Origin: Paractinoplanes abujensis
GTDB lineage: Bacteria; Actinomycetota; Actinomycetes; Mycobacteriales; Micromonosporaceae
DNA length: 64,000 bases
Assembly: GCF_014204895.1 (NCBI RefSeq)
Contig: NZ_JACHMF010000001.1
Coordinates: 8,122,001 to 8,186,000, forward strand
Direction of reading: 5' to 3'
A program made the position numbers and the translations under genes. The notes under the pieces are model-generated. The model did not search any database. It had not been told where the DNA came from and saw only the letters and a list, made by a program, of their open reading frames with translations. Shown here one piece after another: positions 38,611 through 46,856 of this stretch; position 1 is the first letter of the stretch; each line of letters opens with the position of its first letter.

Positions 38611-38672
38611 GGTCGAACTCCCGGGTTGACAGCGGGCCGGGGTGGAGGCAAAGTGCGAAACAACCCCGTAAC

Positions 38673-38714
38673 TTGATCGATCCAATCCTGCCTTACCAGA
38701 ATTTGATCGTTCAA
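38673..38714. promoter_or_regulatory. Paired LacI-type operators between debranching enzyme and lacI-like genes
   Basis: TTGATCGATCCAA (38673-38685) and TTGATCGTTCAA (38703-38714) are near-palindromes with the CG centre typical of LacI-family sites. Their starts are 30 bp apart, about three turns. They lie in the divergent promoter region and probably bind the LacI protein encoded next. Confidence 0.65.
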
Positions 38715-38736
38715 GACCTAGGAAGGTTTTACAAGG

Positions 38737-39714
38737 GTGCAGAAGGTGACGATCGCGACGGTGGCCCGCCGGGCCGGCGTCTCCCGCCAGACCGTGTCCA
38801 ACGTGATCAACACGCCGGACGTGGTGCGCGCGGAGACCCGGGAGCGGGTCCGCGAGGCGATCGAGGAACTCGGTTACCGGGTCAACCAGGCCGCCCGGCA
38901 GATGCGCACCGGCCGGTCGCGGCTGATCGCGGTGCGCATCGAGCCCGCCCGCGACGGCATCAACGGCTCGGTGCTCGACCGCTTCCTGCACGGGCTCACC
39001 GACGCCGCCGGGCTCGCGGGCTATCGCGTGATGCTCTACACGGCGGACGGCGACGCCGACGAGATCGCCACCTACGACGAACTGCTGAATGCGTACGACC
39101 TGGACGCGTTCGTCCTGACCAGCACGCACCACGGTGACCCGCGCACATCCTGGCTGGCCGCCCGCGACGTGCCGTTCGTGACCTTCGGCCGGCCGTGGGG
39201 CGCCCCCGACACCCACTCCTGGGTCGACATCGACAACGCCGCGGGCACCGCCGCCGCCACTGAGCACCTGCTGGCCGCCGGTCATCGCCGGATCGGGTTC
39301 CTGGGCTGGCCCGCCGGCTCCGGTGTGGGTGACGCCCGGCGCGAGGGATGGCATCGGGCGCTCGGTCCGTGGGGGTCCTCTTTCGAGGCGACCGATAGCG
39401 TCGAGTCGGGCGCTGCCGGCGCTTTGTCCCTTCTGCGCGCGGAGGAGCCGCCGACCGCGCTCGTCTGCGCCAGCGACTCCCTCGCGCTCGGCGCCCTGCA
39501 AGCCGCGCGCGAACTCGGCCGCGACTGCGCGGTGATCGGTTTCGACGACACCGCCGTGGCCCAGGCGATCGGCCTGACCAGCGTCAGCCAGCCGCTCGCG
39601 GAGGCCGCCGCCCGCTGCATGGGCCTGCTGGCCGAGCTCCTCGACGGCCGCGCGCCGTCCTTCCCGACGACCGTCCTGCTTCCACCGTCCCTGGTCGTTC
39701 GTCAAACGGCCTGA
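38737..39714 (+). CDS. LacI-family transcriptional regulator
   Basis: This 325-residue regulator has an N-terminal LacI helix-turn-helix and hinge (TIATVARRAGVSRQTVSNVI, then ELGYRVNQAARQMRTGRS) and a periplasmic-binding-protein-like sugar domain. The GTG start at 38737 is preceded by GGAAGG. It stands between the divergent debranching enzyme and the sugar ABC genes, so it most likely represses both until an oligosaccharide (maltodextrin-like) binds. The two operator-like sequences just upstream fit auto-regulation. Confidence 0.92.
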   Translation: MQKVTIATVARRAGVSRQTVSNVINTPDVVRAETRERVREAIEELGYRVNQAARQMRTGRSRLIAVRIEPARDGINGSVLDRFLHGLTDAAGLAGYRVMLYTADGDADEIATYDELLNAYDLDAFVLTSTHHGDPRTSWLAARDVPFVTFGRPWGAPDTHSWVDIDNAAGTAAATEHLLAAGHRRIGFLGWPAGSGVGDARREGWHRALGPWGSSFEATDSVESGAAGALSLLRAEEPPTALVCASDSLALGALQAARELGRDCAVIGFDDTAVAQAIGLTSVSQPLAEAAARCMGLLAELLDGRAPSFPTTVLLPPSLVVRQTA

Positions 39715-39732
39715 CCTCCCCTGGAGACACCC

Positions 39733-40968
39733 ATGAGAAGCAAACTCTGCGGCGCCGCCCTGGCCGCTGTGCTCGTCGCGACGAGCGCCTGCGGCAGCGG
39801 CTTCGACGACAACGGTTCGACCGCCACCCAGCAGACCACCGGGCCGGCCGACCTCAAGATCATGATTGCCTCCTCCGGCGACGCCGAGACCAAGGCAGTG
39901 CGGGAGGCCGCCGCCGCGTGGGCCACGAGCAGCGGCAACAAGGCCACGATCACCCCCGCGCAGGACATCGTGCAGCAGCTCGGCCAGGCCCTCGCGGGCA
40001 GCACGCCGCCTGACGTCTTCTACGTCGACGCGGCCCGGTTCGCCGACTATGCGAGCGTGGGCGCCCTGGAGCCGTACGGGGAAGATCTGGACGGTGTGGA
40101 CGCGTTCCTGCCGAACCTGCGGCAGAGCTTCACCTACGAGGACAAGCTGTACTGCGTGCCCAAGGACACCTCGACCCTGGCCCTGCAGATCAACACCGGC
40201 CTGTGGGCCAAGGCCGGGCTGACCGACGCCGACATCCCCACCAGCTGGGAGCAGCTGCGCGCGACCGCCGAGAAGATCAAGGCGAAGGGCATCACCCCGC
40301 TCGCGATCGGCGACACCCGCGACCGCATCGGCGCCTTCCTCGTGCAGGCCGGCGGCTACTGGGTGAGCGCGGACGGCAAACAGGCCACCGGTGACACCCC
40401 GCAGAACGTCGAGGCCCTCACCTACGTCCAGGGTCTGCTGAAGGACGGCCTGGCCAAGTACCCCAAGGCGATGGACGCGGGCTGGGCGGGCGAGGCCTTC
40501 GGCAAGGGCAAAGCGGCCATGGCCATCGAAGGCAACTGGATCAAGGGGGCGTTGAGCGCCGACTTCCCGGCCATCAAATACACGGTCAAGGAACTGCCGG
40601 CCGGGCCCAAGGGCAAAGGCACGCTGAGCTTCACCCAGTGCTGGGGCATCGCCGCCAAGAGCCGGTTCAAGCAGCAGGCGGTCGCCTTCGTGCAGGCCAT
40701 GACGAGCGCCGATCAGCAGCTCAGCTTCAGCAAGGCGTTCGGTGTGATGCCCTCCCGGCAGGACGCGCAGGCCACCTACCAGCAGCAGAACCCCGACGAC
40801 GCCGCCTTCGTGGCGGGTGCGCAGTACGCCCGGGGCCCGGTCAACGCACCCAAGATGGACAGTGTGCTGGCCGACCTCGACGCCGGGCTGCAGGGCCTGC
40901 AGAACGGCAACCCGGCCACGGTGCTGCAACGCTTCGACAAGAACGCCAAGACGGCCCTCGGGGGCTGA
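39733..40968 (+). CDS. ABC transporter sugar-binding lipoprotein
   Basis: The 411-residue solute-binding protein starts with a signal peptide and lipobox ATSAC (Cys20), so it is a lipid-anchored receptor on the outer face. The fold is of extracellular binding protein family 1 (maltose-type): DVFYVDAARFADYA, ADIPTSWEQLRATAEKI and GEAFGKGKAAMAIEGNW. It is followed by two permease genes in one operon. An oligosaccharide ligand related to the debranching enzyme is likely. Confidence 0.92.
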   Translation: MRSKLCGAALAAVLVATSACGSGFDDNGSTATQQTTGPADLKIMIASSGDAETKAVREAAAAWATSSGNKATITPAQDIVQQLGQALAGSTPPDVFYVDAARFADYASVGALEPYGEDLDGVDAFLPNLRQSFTYEDKLYCVPKDTSTLALQINTGLWAKAGLTDADIPTSWEQLRATAEKIKAKGITPLAIGDTRDRIGAFLVQAGGYWVSADGKQATGDTPQNVEALTYVQGLLKDGLAKYPKAMDAGWAGEAFGKGKAAMAIEGNWIKGALSADFPAIKYTVKELPAGPKGKGTLSFTQCWGIAAKSRFKQQAVAFVQAMTSADQQLSFSKAFGVMPSRQDAQATYQQQNPDDAAFVAGAQYARGPVNAPKMDSVLADLDAGLQGLQNGNPATVLQRFDKNAKTALGG

Positions 40969-40973
40969 TCTCC

Positions 40974-41984
40974 TTGGCCACGAAGGGCATCCGCGGCAAC
41001 GAACGGCCGGCCGGCTGGCTGTTCGTCGCCCCCGCACTGATCATCCTCGGCCTGTTCATGCTGCTGCCGATCCTGATGGCGTTGTGGGTGAGCCTGACCC
41101 GGTGGAACGGGCAGGGCAGCCCGTTCACCGGCGACGTGCCCTTCGCCGGGCTGGGCAACTACACCCGGCTGTTCACCGACGAAGGGCTGGCCCGGCAGGA
41201 CTTCATGACCAGCATCCGGAACAACGCCTACTACGTGTTCCTGGTCGTGCCGATCCAGACCGTGCTCGCGCTCGGGCTGGCCCTGATCGTCAACAACCGC
41301 CTGCTCAAAGGCAAAGGCTTCTTCCGTACGGCGTTCTACTTCCCGTCCGTCACCAGCTCGGTGGCGATCAGCGTGGTCTTCCTGTTCATGTTCGCCAACG
41401 GTGGGGCGATCAACGCGATCCTGAGCGTCTTCGGCCTCCGAGGTCCACAGTGGTTCTCCGACCCTCGCGGCCTTGTCCATCTGCTCCTGGAGAGTTTGGG
41501 CATCTCGCCTTTCCTCACCGAATCCGGAGTTTTCGGTCTGACCTGGTGGGACTGGTTGTCGGGGCCCAGCGTGGCGATGTGCGCGATCATCTCGCTGGTC
41601 GTGTGGACCACCTCGGGCACATTCATGGTGATGTTCCTGGCCGCCCTGCAGAACGTGCCCGTACAACTCGAAGAGGCGGGCCGCATCGACGGCGCCAACC
41701 GCTGGCAACTGCTGCGCCACGTGATCCTGCCGCAGCTGCGCCCGACCACGTTCCTGGTCGTCACGCTCGGGCTGATCGGCACGTGGCAGGTGTTCGACCA
41801 GATCTACGTGATGAGCCAGGGCAACCCGGCCAAGACCACGCTGACACCGGCGTTCCTGTCCTACCGCACGGCTTTCCGCGACTTCGACTACGGCTCGGGC
41901 GCGGCCATCTCGTTCGTGCTGTTCCTGATCATCGTGCTGCTCACGCTGCTGCAGCGGCGGCTCACCCGGGAGCGTGACTCGTGA
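40974..41984 (+). CDS. ABC sugar transporter permease, MalF-type
   Basis: The 336-residue permease has about six membrane helices after an opening cytoplasmic segment, and the EAA loop EEAGRIDGANRWQLLRHVILP that contacts the ATPase. The TTG at 40974 lies 5 bp after the binding-protein stop; no ATG fits. A 45-residue insert between helices 3 and 4 (SDPRGLVHLLLESLGISPFL region) is longer than usual. Its stop overlaps the next start (GTGA). Confidence 0.9.
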   Translation: MATKGIRGNERPAGWLFVAPALIILGLFMLLPILMALWVSLTRWNGQGSPFTGDVPFAGLGNYTRLFTDEGLARQDFMTSIRNNAYYVFLVVPIQTVLALGLALIVNNRLLKGKGFFRTAFYFPSVTSSVAISVVFLFMFANGGAINAILSVFGLRGPQWFSDPRGLVHLLLESLGISPFLTESGVFGLTWWDWLSGPSVAMCAIISLVVWTTSGTFMVMFLAALQNVPVQLEEAGRIDGANRWQLLRHVILPQLRPTTFLVVTLGLIGTWQVFDQIYVMSQGNPAKTTLTPAFLSYRTAFRDFDYGSGAAISFVLFLIIVLLTLLQRRLTRERDS

Positions 41985-42814
41985 TCCGTACGCTGGCCTC
42001 ACGATTCCTGGGCTACGCGATCCTGATCTTCTTCGCGCTGGTCTTCCTGTACCCGTTCGTCATCCAGATCGCGAACTCGTTCAAAACCGAGTCGAACGCG
42101 GCCGACAACCCGCTCTCGCCGATCCCGTCCCCCGTCGTCACCGATTCCCTCGTACGGATCTTCGAAGGCACCGGCTTTCCCACCTGGCTCGGCAACTCGG
42201 TGCTGGTGACGGTCGTGGTCACGATCGGGCGCGTGCTGTTCGCCTCGATGGCCGGCTACGCCCTGTCCCGGCTGCGCTTCCCCGGCCGCAAAGCCCTCTT
42301 CGCCGGGCTGCTCGCGCTGATGGCCGTGCCGCCCGTCGTGCTGCTCATCCCCAAGTTCCTCGTGCTCAACCAGCTCGGCATGTACAACAGCTACTCCGGG
42401 CTGATCGTGCCGCTGCTGGCCGACGCCACCGGCATCTTCGTGATGAAACAGTTCTTCGACTCGGTGCCCGTCAGCGTGGAGGAAGCGGCCCGGATCGACG
42501 GGGCGGGATCGTTCCGCATGTTCTGGTCCGTCGTCCTGCCGATGGCCAAACCGGCACTGATCACGCTGACCATCCTGTCGTTCACCGGATCGTGGAACGA
42601 GTTTCCGCACACGCTGGTCTCCGTGCAGGACCCGGGGCTGTTCACGCTGCCGCGCGGGCTGGCCGACCTGGTGAGCGGGTCGCTGGGGGCGGGGACGCAG
42701 TACCCGCTGAAACTGGGGGCGGCGCTGCTGGCCACCATCCCCGTGGCGATCATCTTCGTGATCTTCCAGCGCTACTTCGTCCGCGACGCCGCCGCGGGCG
42801 CCGACAAGGGTTGA
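41981..42814 (+). CDS. ABC sugar transporter permease, MalG-type
   Basis: The 277-residue permease has six helices and the EAA motif EEAARIDGAGSFRMFWSVVLP. The GTG start overlaps the MalF-type stop. With the binding protein and first permease it forms a complete importer except for the ATPase: no ATP-binding gene follows, so a shared ATPase (MsiK-type in actinobacteria, established knowledge) probably powers it. Confidence 0.93.
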   Translation: MIRTLASRFLGYAILIFFALVFLYPFVIQIANSFKTESNAADNPLSPIPSPVVTDSLVRIFEGTGFPTWLGNSVLVTVVVTIGRVLFASMAGYALSRLRFPGRKALFAGLLALMAVPPVVLLIPKFLVLNQLGMYNSYSGLIVPLLADATGIFVMKQFFDSVPVSVEEAARIDGAGSFRMFWSVVLPMAKPALITLTILSFTGSWNEFPHTLVSVQDPGLFTLPRGLADLVSGSLGAGTQYPLKLGAALLATIPVAIIFVIFQRYFVRDAAAGADKG

Positions 42815-42896
42815 TCGCCCCGCCACCATCACCAGCCCTACCCCTCCCACCCGGGGGCCGGCCAGAGCCTACGGCATTCGTGATGATCAACCTGAG

Positions 42897-42922
42897 TTAT
42901 CCACAATTGGAGGTTGTCCACA
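42897..42922 (+). promoter_or_regulatory. Two consensus DnaA boxes in direct orientation
   Basis: TTATCCACA (42897-42905) and TTGTCCACA (42914-42922) are exact DnaA-box sequences; the second equals the high-GC actinobacterial consensus. They are 17 bp apart start to start, 46-71 bp before the GTG of the next gene. No replication genes lie near, so a regulatory or titration site is more likely than an origin. Confidence 0.55.
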
Positions 42923-42967
42923 GGTGGCCGGGCGCCGGCTGGACCGCGGCCGATAGGTTGTCTCGCT

Positions 42968-43405
42968 GTGAACCAGCTTTCCGTCCGCGGCCGCCGGGCC
43001 AGGGTGATCGCCACCCTGGTCGCGGGGGTCCTGCTGCTCGCCGGCACCCTCTGGGGCACCGACGACGACTTCCCGTTCGGCCCCTTCCGGATGTATTCGA
43101 CGGCTCCCGACCCCAACGGCGACGCCCGTGACACCCGGGTCGAGGGCGTCGACGCCGAGGGCCGCACCATCGCGATCACCGAGGGCAACAGCGGCATCCG
43201 CCGGGCCGAGATCGAGGGTCAGCAACAGGCGTATGTGGATGAGCCGTCCCGGTTGAGCCGGGTCGCCTCGGCCTACGCGGAGCACACGCCGGGCGCGGCC
43301 CCGCTCAGCTCGGTGCGCATCGTGGTGCGCTGGCACGGCATCGAGCACGCCCGCCCCACCGGCACCTGGCGGGACGAGGTCGTGGCCGAATGGAAGCGCC
43401 CATGA
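42968..43405 (+). CDS. Small membrane-anchored protein of HTTM module
   Basis: The 145-residue protein has a single N-terminal hydrophobic helix (ARVIATLVAGVLLLAGTLW, about 12-30) and an outward-facing domain opening DDDFPFGPFRMYS. The rest is a soluble beta-type domain; no Cys pair is present. I do not recognise a family, but small proteins with a FPF...MYS motif commonly precede HTTM genes (from memory). A TAGGTT box lies 8 nt before the GTG. Its TGA overlaps the next ATG. Confidence 0.7.
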   Translation: MNQLSVRGRRARVIATLVAGVLLLAGTLWGTDDDFPFGPFRMYSTAPDPNGDARDTRVEGVDAEGRTIAITEGNSGIRRAEIEGQQQAYVDEPSRLSRVASAYAEHTPGAAPLSSVRIVVRWHGIEHARPTGTWRDEVVAEWKRP

Positions 43406-44262
43406 AATGGCTGTTCGCGCCGGTGCCGCTGGGTCGCATCGCGGCCTTCCGCACTCTGGTCTACGTCTTCGTCGCCCTCGACCTGACCGTTTTCACCCCC
43501 TGGGTGCGGTCGCACGCCAACACACCGGGCGAGCTCTACGAACCGCTGCTGATCGGCCGGATCCTGCCGTTGCCGACGCCTACCCACATCCTCGTCTGGG
43601 TGGTCTTCTGGGCCCTGATCGTGCTCTCCCTGGCCGCTGCCACCGGCCGGGCGCCGCGCGTCCTGGGCTGGGCGGTCTTCGCGCTGTACGTGGAGTGGAT
43701 GGTCATCGCGATGAGCTACGGCAAGGTCGACCACGACCGCGTCGGGCTGCTCGTGGCGCTGGCGGTGCTGCCGACGATCGGCCGGGCCCGCTTCGGCGAC
43801 AAGACGCTCTCGGAGGCTGCCGGGTGGGCCCTGCGGGTCACCCAGATCGCCGTGATCTGCACCTATTTCCTGGCCGCGTGGGCCAAGCTGCGCTTCGGCG
43901 GCATCGACTGGCTGACCAGTGCGGTGCTGGCCCAGGCGATCATCCGCCGGGGCACGTGGCTGGCCGACGAGATCGCGGTCGTCCCCGGCCTGCTGATCGC
44001 GGCCCAGATCGGCATCATGCTGTTCGAGCTGTCGAGCCCGCTGATCTTCGTGGTGCCGCAGCGGTTCCGCTGGATGGGCGTGGCGTTCTTCTACTCGTTC
44101 CACGTCATGACGTTCTCGATGATCACGATCTCGTTCGCCCCGCACCTCGTCGCGATGGCGAGCTTCCTGCCGCTGGAACGGGTGCGCCCGATCGAGTGGG
44201 TGCGCCGCCGCCTGGGCCGCCGGGCCGAAGTGAGTCCGGCCGCCCGGGAACAGCCGACGTAG
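43402..44262 (+). CDS. HTTM-domain membrane protein
   Basis: The 286-residue protein has several hydrophobic helices and the horizontally-transferred-transmembrane (HTTM) pattern, related to the membrane part of vitamin-K-dependent gamma-carboxylase: RIAAFRTLVYVFVALDL, FLAAWAKLRFGGIDWL, and ITISFAPHLVAMASFLP. The function of bacterial HTTM proteins is mostly unknown. The ATG overlaps the stop of the small membrane protein. It converges on a DCC-family gene 11 bp away, a pairing often seen with HTTM proteins. Confidence 0.85.
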   Translation: MKWLFAPVPLGRIAAFRTLVYVFVALDLTVFTPWVRSHANTPGELYEPLLIGRILPLPTPTHILVWVVFWALIVLSLAAATGRAPRVLGWAVFALYVEWMVIAMSYGKVDHDRVGLLVALAVLPTIGRARFGDKTLSEAAGWALRVTQIAVICTYFLAAWAKLRFGGIDWLTSAVLAQAIIRRGTWLADEIAVVPGLLIAAQIGIMLFELSSPLIFVVPQRFRWMGVAFFYSFHVMTFSMITISFAPHLVAMASFLPLERVRPIEWVRRRLGRRAEVSPAAREQPT

Positions 44263-44273
44263 GCCGGGCGGGC

Positions 44274-44675
44274 TCAGGCGTCCTTGGGGTAGAGCAGGTC
44301 GCGCTGGGCCTGGGGGAGCGAGCAAGCCGCCGTGCCGCCCGGCAGCAGGTGGCGGTGGCCGGAGACCCAGCGGTAGGCCGGCCACGCCGCGAGCCGGATC
44401 GGGCCCAGCTGCAGCGCGCCGCCCGCCAGCTGCCACGCCCGGCCCGCGTCGCGCAACATCAGGGCGATCGCGTCGGGGCCGGCCGCCTTGACGCCGCCGG
44501 GGCCGACCCACTGCACGGCCTCCTCGCACTCCTCGGTCGTCAGGCCGAGCGCGTCGAGGTCGGCGAACTGCCACGGGATCACCCGGGCCCTGGTCGGGAT
44601 GCGCGTCTGGATGAACTCGGCGCACGTCGAGCAGAAGGCACAGTCGCCGTCGTAGACGAAGGTCGGCGTGGTCAC
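44274..44675 (-). CDS. DCC-family (DUF393) thiol-disulfide oxidoreductase-like protein
   Basis: The 133-residue protein opens with the DCC signature TFVYDGDCAFCSTC, in which DxxC plus a following Cys resembles a thioredoxin-like redox site. It continues with LMLRDAGRAWQL and a GHRHLLPGG tail; there is no signal peptide. DCC proteins are frequent neighbours of HTTM genes. It is translated after a GNAT gene (4 bp gap) on the minus strand and converges with the HTTM gene. Confidence 0.88.
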   Translation of the reverse strand: MTTPTFVYDGDCAFCSTCAEFIQTRIPTRARVIPWQFADLDALGLTTEECEEAVQWVGPGGVKAAGPDAIALMLRDAGRAWQLAGGALQLGPIRLAAWPAYRWVSGHRHLLPGGTAACSLPQAQRDLLYPKDA

Positions 44676-44679
44676 CCTT

Positions 44680-45243
44680 CTATTCTCCGCTCACTGCCAC
44701 GTGCAGCCGCAGCTGGGGGACGAGCATGTCGTCCACGTCGAGTGCCCGGCCCGCCCCGTCGGGCTCCCAGCCGGCCGAGGTCAGAAACTTCTGCATCGCC
44801 TTGTCCTGCTCGTAGGCCCAGGCCACCGCGTACGTGAAGTGGTCGTCCCGCCAGTGCGCGACCGCGGCCGAGAGCAGACGGCTGCCGTGCCCGCGCCGGC
44901 CCCAGCGCGGCTCGACCAGCAGGTCGGTGATGGCGGCCACGGTCTCCGGCAGCGCCGGCTCCTCGGGGGCCAGGGCCTGCTCGTCGGCCGGGCCGAACGC
45001 CGCGAAGCCGACAGTGCTCGACGCCGCCTCGCTCTGTTCGACCGCGACCAGCACGCGGTGCCGCTCGGTGGGCGGGCGCTCGATCGCCTCGGCCCAACCC
45101 CTTCCCAGGTACGCCTCGTCGAGGTTGGCGAGCACGTGAGCGGGAAACATGCGCCGGTACGCCAAGCGCCACGTGGACAGCTGGATACGGGCGATCTCCG
45201 CCGCGTCCTCGGGACGGGCGGGGCGGACGAAGCCGATTGCCAT
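44680..45243 (-). CDS. GNAT-family N-acetyltransferase
   Basis: The 187-residue protein has the GNAT core: IGFVRPARPEDAAEIARIQ at the N-terminus, ITDLLVEPRWGRRGHGSRLLSAA with the acetyl-CoA pyrophosphate-binding RRGHGS, and AWAYEQDKAMQKFLTSAGW near the C-terminus. The acetylated substrate is not known. A TAGGCT box lies exactly 6 nt before its ATG. It is co-directional with the DCC gene, 4 bp before it. Confidence 0.9.
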   Translation of the reverse strand: MAIGFVRPARPEDAAEIARIQLSTWRLAYRRMFPAHVLANLDEAYLGRGWAEAIERPPTERHRVLVAVEQSEAASSTVGFAAFGPADEQALAPEEPALPETVAAITDLLVEPRWGRRGHGSRLLSAAVAHWRDDHFTYAVAWAYEQDKAMQKFLTSAGWEPDGAGRALDVDDMLVPQLRLHVAVSGE

Positions 45244-45255
45244 GCGGGGAGCCTA
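45244..45255 (-). promoter_or_regulatory. Leaderless-type -10 box for the GNAT gene
   Basis: On the minus strand TAGGCT (45255-45250) is followed by CCCCGC and then the ATG at 45243, the exact 6-nt leaderless spacing. Confidence 0.5.
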
Positions 45256-45430
45256 CAGAGCCGTCGCGTACCGCAACTCGGGCAGTTCGGCCGTCGAGCC
45301 GCGGGGCGTCCACACCCGGCGGGTGCCGCCGGCCGCGCACCACCGCGACCTCGTCGCAGCGGGCTTCGGGGATCGCCTGATCCCGATCATCAGGCGAATT
45401 TGTCGTACCTCTGCTCTAACGTGCTCATCG

Positions 45431-46669
45431 ATGGCTCTCCCAGACTCTCTCTCCGTCGCGCAGGCCCGCCGGGTGACGCTGGCCGCGCAGGGCTTCGCCG
45501 ATCCCAAGCCGGGCGGCGCCACCGACCTGCGTCACCTGCGCCGGGTGCTGCGCCGGGTCCACCTGATTCAGATGGATTCGGTCAATGTGCTGCAGCGGGC
45601 CCACTTCATGCCGCTCTACAGCCGGCTCGGGCCCTATCCGGTCGAGCTGCTCGAGCGGGCGGCCTATCGCAAGCCGCGCGACCTGTTCGAGTTCTGGGGT
45701 CACGAGGCGTCGCTGATCACCACTGATCTGCAGCCGCTGTTCCGCTGGCGCATGGCCCGCGCGGCCGAGATGGCGTGGGGCGGCATGCGCCGGGTCGCGC
45801 AGGAGCAGCCCGAGCTGGTCGAGCGTGTGCTCGGGGTCGTGCGGGACCGGGGCCCGATCACGGCGGCCGAGATCGAGCACGACGAGCCCCGCCGCAAGGA
45901 CCACTGGGGGTGGAACTGGTCGGCGGTCAAACAGGCCCTCGAGTGGCTGTTCTACACCGGGCAGATCACCGCGGCCGAGCGCACGACGTCGTTCGCGCGA
46001 CGTTACGACCTGCCCGAGCGAGTGTTGCCGCAGGCCGTGCTCAACGCGCCGACTCCTGACCCCGCCGACGCCTTCCGGGCTCTGGTCGAGCTCTCGGCCC
46101 GGGCGCTCGGGGTGGCCGCCGAGCCCGAGCTGCGTGACTATTTCCGCCTTCCGGTCGACGGTTTCAAGCAGGCCGTGGCCGAGCTGGTCGACGACCAGGT
46201 GCTGCGCCCGGTCGCCGTCCCGGGCTGGAAGCAGCCGACCTACCTGCATCACGAGGCCAAGCTGCCGCGCTGGGTGCGCGCGGCCACCCTGGTCAGCCCG
46301 TTCGATCCGTTGATCTGGGAGCGTGGGCGCACCGAGCGGCTGTTCGGCATGAATTACCGCATCGAGATCTACGTGCCGGCCGCCCAGCGGCTCTACGGGT
46401 ATTACGTGCTGCCGTTCCTGCTGGGCGATCGGCTGGCGGCCCGGGTCGATCTCAAGGCCGACCGCAAGACGGGCCGGCTGCTGATCCCGGCCGCGTGGCT
46501 CGAGCCCGGCGCCGACCAGGAGGAGACGGCCGCCGCCCTCGCCGCCGAGCTGCACCGGCTGGCCGGCTGGCTGGGCCTCGACCAGATCGCCCCGCCCGAG
46601 CGAGGCGATCTGGCAGGCCCGCTGACCGCGGCCTTGAAGTCGGCCACGGCAAGAGGGCCGGCGAGTTGA
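45431..46669 (+). CDS. YcaQ/AZL-type winged-helix DNA glycosylase (HTH_42)
   Basis: The 412-residue protein fits the YcaQ/AlkX interstrand-crosslink glycosylase family: LSVAQARRVTLAAQGF, HLIQMDSVNVLQRAHF, FEFWGHEASLITT and WNWSAVKQALEWLFYTG, then a QxD-like catalytic region and LPRWVRAATLVSPFDPLIWER. Such enzymes unhook alkylation or azinomycin crosslinks (established for relatives), and can be self-resistance genes. A TAACGT box lies 8 nt before the ATG at 45431. The last nine codons, including the stop, lie inside the first unit of a downstream minisatellite. Confidence 0.85.
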   Translation: MALPDSLSVAQARRVTLAAQGFADPKPGGATDLRHLRRVLRRVHLIQMDSVNVLQRAHFMPLYSRLGPYPVELLERAAYRKPRDLFEFWGHEASLITTDLQPLFRWRMARAAEMAWGGMRRVAQEQPELVERVLGVVRDRGPITAAEIEHDEPRRKDHWGWNWSAVKQALEWLFYTGQITAAERTTSFARRYDLPERVLPQAVLNAPTPDPADAFRALVELSARALGVAAEPELRDYFRLPVDGFKQAVAELVDDQVLRPVAVPGWKQPTYLHHEAKLPRWVRAATLVSPFDPLIWERGRTERLFGMNYRIEIYVPAAQRLYGYYVLPFLLGDRLAARVDLKADRKTGRLLIPAAWLEPGADQEETAAALAAELHRLAGWLGLDQIAPPERGDLAGPLTAALKSATARGPAS

Positions 46670-46770
46670 TCACGGCAAGAGGCCGGCGAGTTGATCACGG
46701 CGAGAGGGCCGACGAGTTGATCATGGCGAGGGGCGGCAGGTGATCAGGGCAACCGAGGCGGCGCTTTGAT
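46645..46770 (+). repeat. Five-unit degenerate minisatellite, 23-26 bp period
   Basis: Units start at 46645, 46671, 46696, 46722 and 46745 and follow CACGGCAAGAGGGCCGGCGAGTTGAT. Each unit boundary contains TGATCA, or TGATCAG/TGATCAT, a palindrome. The first unit encodes the end and stop of the YcaQ-like gene. Units 1-3 are nearly identical, 4 and 5 are eroded. Confidence 0.85.
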
Positions 46771-46843
46771 CATGCGTTGGAGGTCGGGACGGAGCGGGCG
46801 ATGGGCGGCGATCTTGGGGGAGTGGGCGTGGGCCGCCCAGGTG

Positions 46844-46856
46844 TACCGTGGCGGAC
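46844..46856 (+). promoter_or_regulatory. Probable leaderless-type -10 box for DUF2752 gene
   Basis: TACCGT (46844-46849) lies 7 nt before the ATG at 46857, one base beyond the exact spacing. Confidence 0.4.

Noticed and set aside
38611..41037. Upstream continuation of the debranching-enzyme frame over the LacI and ABC genes
   Set aside because: Only the part from 38610 downstream has family motifs; the rest is antisense to convincing genes.
42897..42922. Replication origin
   Set aside because: Only two DnaA boxes; no further boxes, AT-rich unwinding region, dnaA, dnaN or parAB genes nearby.
46645..46770. CRISPR array
   Set aside because: Units are contiguous without spacers and no cas genes are present; it is a tandem minisatellite.
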